Assembly (NCBI RefSeq): GCF_028389875.1
Contig: NC_084672.1
Span: 9,598,458 to 9,662,457 of the forward strand
Source: Rhea pennata
Taxonomy: Eukaryota > Chordata > Aves > Rheiformes > Rheidae
Length of the DNA: 64,000 nucleotides
Direction: 5' to 3'
Shown here: piece after piece, positions 28,282 through 37,169 of the stretch
How positions within the stretch are numbered: the first letter of the stretch is position 1
Layout: each line of letters opens with the position of its first letter
The notes under the pieces: model-generated
Told to the model about the DNA's origin: nothing
Databases searched by the model: none
What the model saw: the letters and a program-made list of their open reading frames with translations, nothing else
Translations under genes and position numbers: made by a program

Positions 28282-31200
28282 CTACAGGGGAAATTACTGC
28301 AATCAGTTTGTGAAGAGTTTATAAAAAGATCAATCTAGATTATTTTAATTAAAAAGACAACTAGAACAAAATATCCATTTAAAAGAGAAAAGATACAAAC
28401 TACTACATACTGTAAAGAGAATAAACTGATTTTTGTTTCCTACTCCAACATTTTCACCATCAGCAAAATCAAATAGGTAAACTTTCACACCCAGTGGACA
28501 AAACGGCATAAAATAGTCTTGGGCCAGCAAAAAACAATTTGGAGGACAGTCTGATCCTTTGGTCTGCACCATATAGTGCAAATATTCTCAAAAGCCCAAC
28601 ATCCTTGCAGAAAGGTGAAGCAGGTCAGAATTGCTAGCTTACAGAAGGGATAAGGTCTTTGTATTCCTTTTTTTCTATCTCTTCTGCATGCTGCTTTTCA
28701 CATCTGGGCCTAGTCAGAAGTGCATCAATAATAGTAACTCAAAAAAAAAAATAGGCCTCAGAAATGATGACTGCAGAGTCATGCAGTATCAAAGTCTTAC
28801 AATATCAGGGCCCTCTTTCTTTAATTTTTTTTTAACCTTAAGTGCCCTCCATACAGCAAGTTTAGATATAGGACTTCCAACATCACCTGGTTCTAATAGG
28901 TGATCTTATTACTGCATATTTTTCAGAGTTTGGATGGTTTTACCATTTTTTGACTTTAATGAAGTTCTCTAGGCTGGATTTAGGAGAGACTTTAATGTAG
29001 GATGGAAAATAAAAAAATGCTTACATGGTGAAAAAGTATAAACAGATTCATACCCTACTATGTCTCTGCACGATTCCAGATTAAATTCCAAAGGAAAATG
29101 TTGAGAAGGATTTTTAAGGCTTGTATTCTCAGTATCTTATACCTTTGTCACTTACTTCAGGACAAAACAAATACAAATGCATCCTTTCAGACTTAGACAT
29201 GAGTTAGGCTTATTTTAAACACATACAAAAAACTGTTAAGAAACAGCAGACAACTGAGAAGCTGAGCTTATCTGTGGAACAGAGAACACCGAATCCTGTT
29301 CTGTGCTTGCATAACTAGAGGGTAACTGCTCTTCTGAGCATTAACCCTTGCCCTCTTCCCTGTTTTTAGAGGTACCGGCCCAATCTGAGTTTAGAAATGG
29401 CTCTCATCCATTGTTTTCTTTCTTTCCAGTAGAGCAGTTAAAAGCCCAGGTAAAATATTCAGAAGATGGATATAGTTTTGTAAGGCAAAATATAACGAAA
29501 CACTCCAGACCAAATTACGGTAGTGTGTTGATTGGCCATGAAAGTGTGTAACAATTCAAAAGTAGATTTTACTTCCTTTTGTAATTTGTGCAGGATTGTG
29601 CAGAGATTATTGCAACCAAGTGAATAAATTCTTAAACAACAGAATCTCCATGGTAGCTTTTGTTTAAAAGAACTGACTATCTCAGCAAATTACAAAATCT
29701 GTAAATATCTGTGACTCATGTCATTGAGGGCAGCCAGAGCGGAACCTTTTCATAGGTTTGGAAAATAAAGAAACTGAAATACAAAATTCTCCTCTTTCAA
29801 GGTGTTACTGTGGGTAGCTGTGGGCATCACACAGGTCAAATCTGTCCTGACATGCCCAGTAACACATTGATTATGCAGCATAAAAGAAACTGGGGCTGGA
29901 GATGTAAAACCACAAGCTACGAGGAAGACACAATTTCAGATGTTTTCAGAAATGTGAACATGAAGCTGCTAAGTTTCTGAGAAGAGTAAAAAATTTTCCA
30001 CACTTGCAAAAATTATCTGCCCTCTGTTCACCAGCTGACAGCTATTATAGCAGAATCAGAGCATGCAAACAGCATGACTTCAATCATGAACATAAACAGT
30101 AAGAAAACAAAGTCATACAGAAGCTGATTAGATACTAGTGGATTGGCCAGCCAGAGAAGCTCCTTCAGTTTGAATTTAAAGATCATTTCAAGATGATCTG
30201 GTAAAAAAAGTATCTTTACTGGTAAAGATATTGTTTGGGTGCTATAAAATAACCTAGTTGCTTTTATTAACTGCAGTTATTGCTATGCATCGTAAAGCTA
30301 CATTTTCATCTTCATATTGTTCAAAACATTTTCTCAATCCTTCAAAAACATCTTGATGTCTACTCTATTAGCTTCCCATAAGGAAGCTTACAGGTGCGCA
30401 ATGCCACTAGAGAAAAAGTCTAAAGAATTTCAGGATTCTCAATTTATGCCAGATAATTATTGGACAGTAATACAAATTTATGTGTTTCCCAATGTTTTAA
30501 GGAAAACAAAAATATTAACTTGCTTTCATTGCCAAAAATGACTGCTCTGTTGCTGAGTTTATCAGCTGCAGTTAAACAGAGGTTGAGGGTTCCTAAAAAT
30601 TTTGTATTACGTGGGCTGGGTGCTTATAAAATTGGCAGAGGACTTTCTCTGCATTTTTGAAGAGGATGAGTTACAATATATTCTAGAAATTGAGATTTAA
30701 GTCTAAAATGTGAGATTACTAAAAATGCATTTTCCTTAATGGTAGGCCCTTGTAAAAAAATCAGCATTCCCAATGGGGGGGGGGGAAAGCCTATGTATTT
30801 AGTATTAAATGTTTATAAAAGTCTATAAAATGATCGGCGATTCTTTGGTAGGAAAGGAATAATAAAAATGTGGATCATCAAGAAGTACCCACTGCTGCAG
30901 AAAAAAAATAAAATAAAAAAAAAGCAAGACTGTTCAAGACTGTTCTATTACATGCAGTGACTACAAAATAAAATTCGTTCTTAGTAAAAGGATAAAATAC
31001 ATCAGTGCAATCACTTGGTAATCCAAGTGTGAACAGGATGTTTCAAAAGTGCACGTAACCATCATGCTGTGCTAGCACAGCGCGCAGCTAAACGCTATGT
31101 GGTATGTTTTAAAGTGTAAAAATAACATTAGAAATTAGAATTGCACGGAGGAAACGCACTGAAAGACACAGAAGGGGAATGGCAGGCAGTTAAGCCGAAG

Positions 31201-31570
31201 GCCTGAAGGAGACAGCTGCTAAATTTTACGTGCTTCAGTAGGAACTGGCTATAAAGCGGGACCGAAAAGAAAAAACAAAACAGAAGAAAAACACCCCCCG
31301 CCGCCACCGGCCCTCGTGGCGGTTTCCGGGCGCCCGGCGGTGCTGCCCCGGCCCGGCCCGGCCCGGAGCGGAGCAGAGCGGAGCAGAGCGGGCCGCCGCC
31401 GCCGGGCCAGCTCCGGCTCCGGCTCCGGCTCCGGCAGGGCGCCCTGCGCCGCCGCCGACCCCCGGCCCAGGCCGGGCAGGCCCCGGCGGGCTTCCCCCGG
31501 CCCGGGCGGGCCGGGCCCGGCTCCGCCGCCCGCCCCCGGGCCGCTCTTCCTGGAAGCGGCCCGCACCCAC
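28282..31570 (-). other. MTHFS: MTHFS intron 1 (3.3 kb)
   Basis: The donor GTGGGT directly follows the GAG codon at 31571 and the acceptor is CTGTAG before 28281, so the intron is phase 0. Its first 280 bases on the minus strand belong to the CpG island and hold short tandem repeats. The rest is AT-rich with no gene seen. An 11-base G run lies at 30775-30785. Confidence 0.85.
31371..31434. repeat. GC-rich short tandem repeats in MTHFS intron 1
   Basis: The 10-mer GAGCAGAGCG is duplicated perfectly at 31371-31380 and 31381-31390. A hexamer CTCCGG repeats four times at 31411-31434. Both lie within the CpG island, just downstream of exon 1 in the transcript, and are probably length-variable. 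Confidence 0.8.
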
Positions 31571-31684
31571 CTCGCGCGTGAGCAGGCGGGACTGGCGCCG
31601 CTTCTCCGCCTCGCCCAGCGCCCGCAGCCGCTGCCGCAGCTCCGCTCGCAGCGCCCGCTTGGCGGCCCGCAGCGCCGCCGCCAT
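31571..31684 (-). CDS. MTHFS: MTHFS exon 1, start of 5-formyltetrahydrofolate cyclo-ligase
   Basis: MTHFS converts 5-formyl-THF and ATP to 5,10-methenyl-THF, ADP and phosphate. This returns stored folate to one-carbon metabolism, mainly in the cytosol. Exon 1 encodes residues 1-38: MAAALRAAKRALRAELRQRL, then RALGEAEKRRQSRLLTRE, ending at a GTGGGT donor. The N-terminal helix rich in K, R and A and the RQSRLL motif match the human protein. I chose the ATG at 31684 because it aligns with the human MAAA start and lies in a TISU-type context. An in-frame ATG nine codons upstream (31711) has a weaker context. Joined to exons 2 and 3 the frame is 603 nt (200 aa plus stop), close to the 203 aa of human. 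Confidence 0.93.
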
Positions 31685-31688
31685 CTCG
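31677..31688 (-). promoter_or_regulatory. MTHFS: TISU / YY1-type element over the MTHFS start codon
   Basis: The transcript strand reads CGAGATGGCGGC, which matches the TISU consensus SAASATGGCGGC at 11 of 12 positions (the -3 base is G rather than A). The same bases fit the YY1 core AAnATGGCGGC. TISU elements direct both transcription and cap-proximal translation on mRNAs with very short 5' UTRs. This supports the chosen start and predicts transcription starting only a few tens of bases upstream. Confidence 0.6.
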
Positions 31689-31982
31689 CCGCCCGCCGCG
31701 CGCGCCTCCATGCGCCCAACGAGCGCGGCCGCCGCGCGGGCCTCGCCCTCGGCGCCGCCGGCCGCGCTCCGGGCCGCGCCCGGGGCCTGCCCCGCTCTCC
31801 GCGGAGGGGGCGGCGGGGAGGCCTCGGCCCTGCGTGCGGGAGCAGCGCCGGCTGAGGCCGCGGGCGCAGGCAGAGCCCCCGGGGGGCCCCGGCTGCCCTG
31901 AGGGCGCAGCAGGCAGCCCAGGCCGCCCTCGTGCGCCCCTTGTTTATTTATTTATTTATTTCCTGCCTAGGGGAGATTGTAA

Positions 31983-31992
31983 GGAATTTCCC
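31983..31992 (-). promoter_or_regulatory. Perfect NF-kappaB motif between MTHFS and BCL2A1
   Basis: The minus strand reads GGGAAATTCC, an exact fit to the kappaB consensus GGGRNWYYCC. It lies about 300 bases upstream of the MTHFS start and about 1.7 kb past the BCL2A1 3' end. BCL2A1 is a known NF-kappaB target in mammals, so the site could serve it at a distance. A near-match, GGGGAAATTA, follows at about 32014. Confidence 0.35.
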
Positions 31993-32260
31993 CTTTCCGA
32001 ATAGTGCAGTAGAAGGGGAAATTACAATTCCACAAGATACTTTTACCACAGCTTACCAAGTAGTTTCATATCCCCGGGATATCCCCGGCGGATGGCGGAG
32101 CTGGGATGTTAGGGAGATTTCATGAATTACGGGGAAGAGAAAGCGGCCTCCCGCCGCCGCCCGCCGAGAGGAGCAGCAGCTTCGCGCCGCCTTGCGCCTG
32201 GCTTGCCAGGGACGCGTCCCGGCCCGGGAGGCACAGTCGGACGGGCGAAGCGGGCAGTTT

Positions 32261-33677
32261 CCCTTGGCGTGTTTCCTGAGCTGAGCCAGCTTTAAGTGCA
32301 GAAAGTAACTGCATTGATAGGCAGGATTCGATATTTTCGTTGATCTGTTCCACACGGTGTTTGGTGACATCTCGGCCTATTCGCTGTGTATAGCGATGAA
32401 GTCGTGGGCTGTCCTGCTCTGCTGCTCTTTCACTGAATCTTTTGTTCTAGAAGTGGCATCGGCTTCTCCCGTATATTGCCTGAAAGCTGTGGGGATTTCT
32501 TAGACAGTGATGCCCCGGGTACATGGGAAAATACACTTCAGGCAGTGTCATGTATAACTTCGTAACAGTTAATAAAGCATATCTGTAGTGTTTTACAAGA
32601 CTTAGTAGCACTAGGTTTTAAGATACTCTGTTATATGTACATTTGGGGTAGTATATCTCATCATTGCTTTTCTTGTTCTTAAATGCAGAACAAACGGAGA
32701 TTTTGTGCTTTTGAAGATAATCTGCAGTCCACTGGACCGTTATCGATCCAGGTTTCTTTTGTTTAAACCAAGGTCTTATCTGAGAAAGGCAAGTTTTAAA
32801 GTCATTACATTGCCTGTATTGTTTAAAATGCCAGGTTAGCCTTTTGTATTTAATTTAAAAATTTTACTCTCCAGTATAAAATAAGTTACTTCATTAGCAT
32901 AAGAGGAAATGACTATACTATTAATACCTAATGTTAGCTGTATTACAATATAGACTAAAAACTATGTATGAAAGGGAACTGAATCATAATTATTGTTCCT
33001 GTCAAGAAGACTTAGATTGCAAATAAGTAAACAGATCTCAAAATGTGCTTTAAATGTCATTCTTGACAGAAACTTGTGTAGCTGTCTTGGGAGTGAACAT
33101 TTTCACCTGCCCTTAGGAAGCTGACATCTCTTCCTCAACAATGACAAATGCTTATCTCAGAAGACCTACTGTATATACTAAATAATTTTTCTTACTTTCA
33201 TTGGAGACAAAAGCAGAGGAGAGAAAGCAATACAGTTTCTAGTAAATTTTGTCAGTTGTATTTTCTAGTTTAACCCGCTAAGTTGTATGAGGAAATGATT
33301 ATCAGAAGGAGGCTAGTTCATTCTCCCAACATCATAAGGCCTTAATTGTATAGAGGATTTGTGTCAGAAAATAATGCCATTGTATACCACAGACCTACTG
33401 CTGCCTCACTAATTCATCTTCCAGCTTGTCCACAAAAGAGTATCTAGACCCAGCCTTAGTTCCCTAATGTAGGATCCCTACAGCTAAAGAGAAACTGTTC
33501 TAGAATAAATTCTTCAAGATCACTGCTTAAAGTTTGAAAGTAAATGGAATTTGAGTCAGAAAAAACATTGTCCCGACTGTAGCTTGAAAATCTGTTAAGC
33601 AATAACTCTTGTGAATTTGTTGAGTTTGTGGTATATCCCAAAATGCTAAGTACTGTCATCAAACCTGATTCAGTTCA
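32261..33677. other. Short gap between MTHFS promoter and BCL2A1 3' end
   Basis: This 1.4 kb of AT-rich sequence contains no recognisable exon. In human the small gene ST20 lies between these two genes, but nothing resembling it was recognised here. Confidence 0.6.
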
Positions 33678-33683
33678 TTTATT
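33678..33683 (-). terminator. BCL2A1: BCL2A1 poly(A) signal candidate (distal)
   Basis: TTTATT on the plus strand gives a canonical AATAAA on the minus strand, about 980 bases past the BCL2A1 stop codon. A variant signal, ATTAAA, is nearer at 33921-33926. One of these probably ends the transcript. Confidence 0.4.
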
Positions 33684-33920
33684 TTGCCAAAAAGCTGACT
33701 GTTTCTTATACAAATTCCCAGATAATACTGGCAATACTACAGAAAATAAAAGTCTTAGCATCAGTGGGCTTACACTGAAACCCATGTACTATGAGATTTT
33801 GCAGTAGCTCCATATTAGCTTTTCTAAGTGTTACCTAATCCAGGTAGACCCTTCCCCTTTCCCCCCCCTCCAGGTTTTCTGGAAGAAATGCAACCAATCA
33901 TAAAACTTTAAAATACATAT

Positions 33921-33926
33921 TTTAAT
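33921..33926 (-). terminator. BCL2A1: BCL2A1 poly(A) signal candidate (proximal, ATTAAA)
   Basis: The minus strand reads ATTAAA, the most frequent variant signal, about 740 bases past the stop codon. TG-rich sequence follows on the transcript strand, as expected downstream of a cleavage site. Confidence 0.35.
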
Positions 33927-34542
33927 ATATTTTTCAAAAAATGTTAGTGTATTTACACGATTTTCTTTTTTAAAAAACCATTTGTTCTTGACTATTTAAA
34001 AACATTCTGTTTAAAAGAAGTTCAGTCGGGTAACTATGTTACAAAAATTTGAAAGAGCAGTCACTGTAGATATGAGCAATTAAAAATATACAGCAAAAAT
34101 TGCTAAACACATACTGTTGCATTGACAGTGAGTGCACATTTTTAAGTTGCTAGTTTCCACAAATTGCTCTTCCCCTAAAGATTGTTTAGTCTGTGCCAGT
34201 ATGCACTTGTACATTGGAATTAGCATTTCCTTTTTCTATCCCCCCCTTTTGCTTATACAAATGTTGCAATAAAATGCATTACAGTAGTATTTCATTTACA
34301 AAACAAATGAGATTAAAACTTGTTTCTTAACCCATTGGATTGTATTTAAGTAAACAATGTCCTTTCATAGACATGCAACAGATTCCAATAACTGTCTGGA
34401 TCTGGATAATGATCTCTCTCTCAAAATAGTCCTGCCTGAAAAGGTTGATTTGCATTTCTGAATGATGTTGCATTGGCTCCTCTTCAGAGGGATCTAGTTT
34501 CCAGTTTTGGCCGTTAGGATAGCATGCTAAACATTGTATTTA

Positions 34543-34571
34543 GTAAAAATAAATACAAATAAATTAAAAAC
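34543..34571 (-). promoter_or_regulatory. BCL2A1: AU-rich element in BCL2A1 3' UTR
   Basis: On the transcript strand two ATTTA pentamers (at 34560-34564 and 34550-34554) lie ten bases apart in a U-rich run. One is part of a UAUUUAUUU nonamer, the type bound by tristetraprolin-family proteins. It starts about 95 bases after the stop codon. It would be expected to make the mRNA short-lived, fitting an inducible survival gene; that effect is inferred. Confidence 0.5.
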
Positions 34572-34663
34572 AAATTATGCAAGAAAAGTATTCTCCAGTT
34601 GATACTGCTTGGAGGAAAGCTTTGCTATGAAGCAATATTACACGTATGGCAGGTCCATTCTTT

Positions 34664-34768
34664 TCAGTAGTACTCTCTGAACAGGGATAAAAAAGCTATG
34701 AACATGGCTGTAATTTTGGAGAGAGACAGTAGTGATCTCCTTTCAAATTTCGTCAGGAAGCCATTTTC
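34664..34768 (-). CDS. BCL2A1: BCL2A1 exon 2 (C-terminal exon)
   Basis: This short exon was found by splicing, as it is too small to stand out as an open frame. After an acceptor TTTTTCACAG it reads ENGFLTKFERRSLLSLSKIT followed by AMFIAFLSLFREYY and TGA. ENGF completes the BH2 motif begun in exon 1 (GGW|ENGF), and the human protein has the same WENGF junction. The hydrophobic tail (about residues 157-172) is the helix-9 region, which in this family may aid membrane association but is a poor classical anchor. The joined protein is 174 residues, against 175 in human. Confidence 0.95.
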   Translation of the reverse strand, partial: ENGFLTKFERRSLLSLSKITAMFIAFLSLFREYY

Positions 34769-36213
34769 CTGTGAAAAAGAGCACGCACAGTTAGGGATAA
34801 CTTAAAAATAGTGAACATGAAGGAAAAACACACCACTTCATGCTACTGTCAGGATTAGAGTGCTACACCATTGTGCATAGAGGAACAACTTTTCAGCACT
34901 TTATCTTAAAAAAGATAAATAGAATTTTAAAAAAATGTAGCTGAAAATAATTTCAGTTTTCTGAATGTTCGTTTCCAAGTCAAGATTGTGCCCTTCCTGT
35001 ATAAATAGAAAATGAATGTGAACTATATCATTTGAGTCTATATCTTTAAGGAAGATACAAATACCATGCCTCTGATGTAATAATATGCTTATAATCTTTA
35101 AGCTTCATATTATGACAGAGAATGTTGCCAGGAGCTGATACTTCTTTTAGATAGGATTAACTCTATTTGAAAAAGATGGAGAGAGAAGCCTTTATAATAA
35201 ATGCATGAAGGACCAATGACTCACTATCACCTTTTTAACTGTTACCAGAGAAAAGACTAAAGCAAAGAAAGGGAAAAGAAAGGAAAAGAAAAGCACTAGA
35301 AAACAAGTGGGGGGGAAAGTAATAGCAAATATCAAATAAAAGAGAAGTAGGAATAAAGAGGGGTGGAAAGAGAAAGCATGATGTACGAATAGGTAAAGGA
35401 AAAAGTACCGGGGAAATAACTGACTCTGATGTCATTTATTCTCCGCTTCCCCTAACTGCAATACAAAATACCAGCATAACGAAACTCTACAAAGCGAAAG
35501 GAACCTCCCCCTCCACTAGCAGAAGGGAATTTCAGCAGCTTGACAAAGTAATCCACGTACTGACAAATGCTTTTCTTGGTTTTGATCATTGGTATATGAA
35601 GGTTCTAGGATTATCTCAGTCCAAAACAAAGAGAAATGGTTTGACCCCAGTTGTATTTAGCTATAAATTTGTTAAAATAAACTGACTTGGGAGATGAAAT
35701 AGTGGCTTCATTGAAATCCACAGCAAAAGCATTGATTTCACCTCTGAGGTGAAACACCATCTGTGTGTTCTTTGCTTACCTTCAACTTGGATCAACTCCT
35801 CTACAAAGGATAATTGCTGAACCTATCCTTAGGACACCGTTTAATTTTGGATTTAATAATGGCAAATTTGATGGAGCTCATAGTTGACACTGCTTTGAGC
35901 ATGAGGTTAGACTAGGTGATCTTACAGCCTGAATTATGGCATAATCCTATGAATCAAGACTAACTGTAAGATTTTGACTGTTAGAAGTACAGAAGGTACT
36001 TTTTCTAAAAGAAAAGTATCTTCTAGCATTGTTTTATTTCCAGCGGAAATTAATTTTTTACTGTAAGTCTCAAGGAGAGATTCCAGGCATCAGGAATTAA
36101 GCCACCAAATAAAGCCCTGAATATAAAGTTTTTGACATTGTAACAATATTTCCCCTTAATAAAGAACAACAGTGCTTTGGTGGAAAATGACAAGATGTTG
36201 GAATGAAACTTAC
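34769..36213 (-). other. BCL2A1: BCL2A1 intron (1.4 kb)
   Basis: The donor is GTAAGT and the acceptor CACAG, and the intron is phase 0. The single intron interrupts BH2 between W140 and E141, the position conserved across much of the BCL2 family. It contains a purine tract (about 35241-35405, GGAAA/GAAA-rich on the plus strand) and a CR1 tail near 35.9 kb. No other gene is seen. Confidence 0.9.
35860..35957 (+). mobile_element. CR1 LINE 3'-end fragment in BCL2A1 intron
   Basis: The words GAGGTTAGACTAGGTGATCT, then a diverged TATGGCATAATCCTATGAAT, match the CR1 3' terminus (consensus GGTTGGACTAGATGATCT ... ATTCTATGATTCTATG). It is 5'-truncated, as nearly all CR1 copies are, and quite diverged, so it is an old insertion. 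It runs antisense to BCL2A1. CR1 is the dominant LINE of birds and other reptiles. Confidence 0.8.
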
Positions 36214-36633
36214 CCAGCCACCATTTGCATCTATCCATTCAGCTTTGTTGTTTATAATGTACTCTGTGATGAAATAAGAAATCTGCTCCTTCTCCTCTCC
36301 TGTGAGCTGAACTCCATGCTCTTGAAGCTTCTTAGTGAGAAGTCCTCCAAATGTAAATATGGTCATGATTCGTCCCCAGTTAGTATTTCCATCAGCAAAT
36401 TTTTCTTCCATGACTCCATTGAAAATTCTCTTGGCAACATCTACAGAGGTAATATCAATCCTATCCAAGAACGGACGGAGAGCCTCCTCTGTTTGGTCTT
36501 GCAGTGAAGAAGCAATGTTTCGCAGGACGTGAGCAACTCTGGTTTGGGCTGGTCCAAGATGTGATTCTTGAAGAACATACTGCAGATAATCATGAGCTAA
36601 ATAATAAACATAATAAAACTCTGCAGTTTCCAT
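36214..36633 (-). CDS. BCL2A1: BCL2A1 exon 1, BCL2-related protein A1 (anti-apoptotic)
   Basis: BCL2A1 (A1/BFL-1) blocks mitochondrial cell death by binding BH3 helices of BAK, BIM, BID and related proteins, chiefly in blood cells. This exon encodes residues 1-140, from METAEFYYVYYLAHDYLQYV to EWIDANGGW. A BH3-like helix lies at about 33-47 (VLRNIASSLQDQ). BH1 is at about 77-97 with the diagnostic NWGR at 85-88, whose arginine (R88) contacts BH3 ligands. BH2 begins at W133 and finishes in exon 2. The donor GTAAGT follows W140 directly. The frame is intact. NR13 (BCL2L10) was considered, but the YYLAxDYLQ start and the 174-residue length favour BCL2A1. Confidence 0.96.
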
Positions 36634-36708
36634 TTAGAATCAAAGTCAGAGAGCAGTGCACAGCTCTTAATTAGGGCAATAATAAACAGCCACAGAGCAT
36701 GCACACAG

Positions 36709-36717
36709 CTTTTTATC
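36709..36717 (-). promoter_or_regulatory. BCL2A1: TATA-like box of BCL2A1
   Basis: The minus strand reads GATAAAAAG about 80 bases upstream of the BCL2A1 ATG. Transcription would start near 36680-36686, giving a 5' UTR of about 50 bases. The surrounding DNA is AT-rich with no CpG island, unlike both neighbouring genes, which fits a tissue-restricted, inducible gene. Confidence 0.45.
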
Positions 36718-36741
36718 TTCGGGATAGAATTTTTTTGCTTT

Positions 36742-36758
36742 ACCACAGAAGTTCCTGT
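36742..36758 (-). promoter_or_regulatory. BCL2A1: ETS-RUNX motif pair in BCL2A1 promoter
   Basis: The minus strand reads ACAGGAACTTCTGTGGT: an ETS core (GGAA) followed six bases later by an exact RUNX core (TGTGGT). Closely spaced ETS-RUNX pairs are typical of blood-cell promoters and enhancers. The pair lies about 30 bases upstream of the TATA-like box. Confidence 0.4.
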
Positions 36759-36807
36759 AAAAACCTAGTGACTTAATGATCGTGTGGGTTGTGGAATATG
36801 TGACAGC

Positions 36808-36817
36808 GGAAATGAAA
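36808..36817 (+). promoter_or_regulatory. BCL2A1: PU.1-IRF composite element (EICE) in BCL2A1 promoter
   Basis: GGAAATGAAA exactly fits the ETS-IRF composite consensus GGAANNGAAA, bound by PU.1 (or SPIB) with IRF4/IRF8 in B cells, macrophages and dendritic cells. It lies about 175 bases upstream of the start codon. It was located by eye and binding is inferred. Confidence 0.4.
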
Positions 36818-36875
36818 GAACTTCTGCTCAGAGGGAGAAAATGTGTCTTCTTGAATTATTATTTCTGTAAGTAGT

Positions 36876-36919
36876 AAAATTACTAAATCTAAAATTTAGT
36901 AATAACAAATTACTAAAAT
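36876..36919. repeat. Small AT-rich palindrome upstream of BCL2A1
   Basis: ATTACTAAAT (36879-36888) and its reverse complement ATTTAGTAAT (36894-36903) flank a 5-base loop. A third, partial copy (AAATTACTAAAAT) follows. This is a perfect 10-bp stem. AT-rich palindromes of this size are common and no function is claimed. Confidence 0.6.
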
Positions 36920-37139
36920 CACCAACTTTTGCCACAGTCTTTAGCAGTATAAATTGGCATTTTCTAGGGGCTTTTGCTATGTAATGCTAGCAAAGGTTAG
37001 GCATTTGACTTTAAAAAAACGCCTGAAGAGGTATATGCCGTAGGAGCATGCAGGTGCCCCGTCCCCCCCAATCTCATCATTGCTGGTGGTTAAGGCTCCA
37101 GTCTGTACTGTAGGTATATAGATTATTTCTAGTTCACAA

Positions 37140-37169
37140 CTGTTGGAAGAAACTAGTAGTTTCCAACAG
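37140..37169. repeat. Short inverted repeat
   Basis: CTGTTGGAA and TTCCAACAG are perfect 9-bp arms around GAAACTAGTAGT. Allowing a 3-base bulge, the stem reaches 12 bp with a 3-base loop. It lies about 500 bases upstream of BCL2A1. There is no evidence of transcription, and it is too short for a typical microRNA hairpin. Confidence 0.5.

Larger units (their letters stand above)
31297..32260 (-). promoter_or_regulatory. MTHFS: CpG-island promoter of MTHFS
   Basis: A GC- and CpG-dense core at about 31297-31940 and a second block at about 32070-32260 surround MTHFS exon 1. They are split by an AT stretch containing a TTTA repeat at 31943-31961. No TATA box is evident near the start, as expected of a housekeeping gene. 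Such islands are often transcribed in both directions, so a divergent plus-strand non-coding RNA is possible, but nothing in the sequence proves it. Confidence 0.8.

Noticed and set aside
31235-31855. Open frames of 156-179 codons overlapping MTHFS exon 1
   Set aside because: Only the part 31571-31684 is supported by homology and a splice donor; the rest is GC-rich read-through into the intron or shadow frames.
31685-33677. A bird counterpart of human ST20 between MTHFS and BCL2A1
   Set aside because: No similar sequence or spliced frame was recognised.
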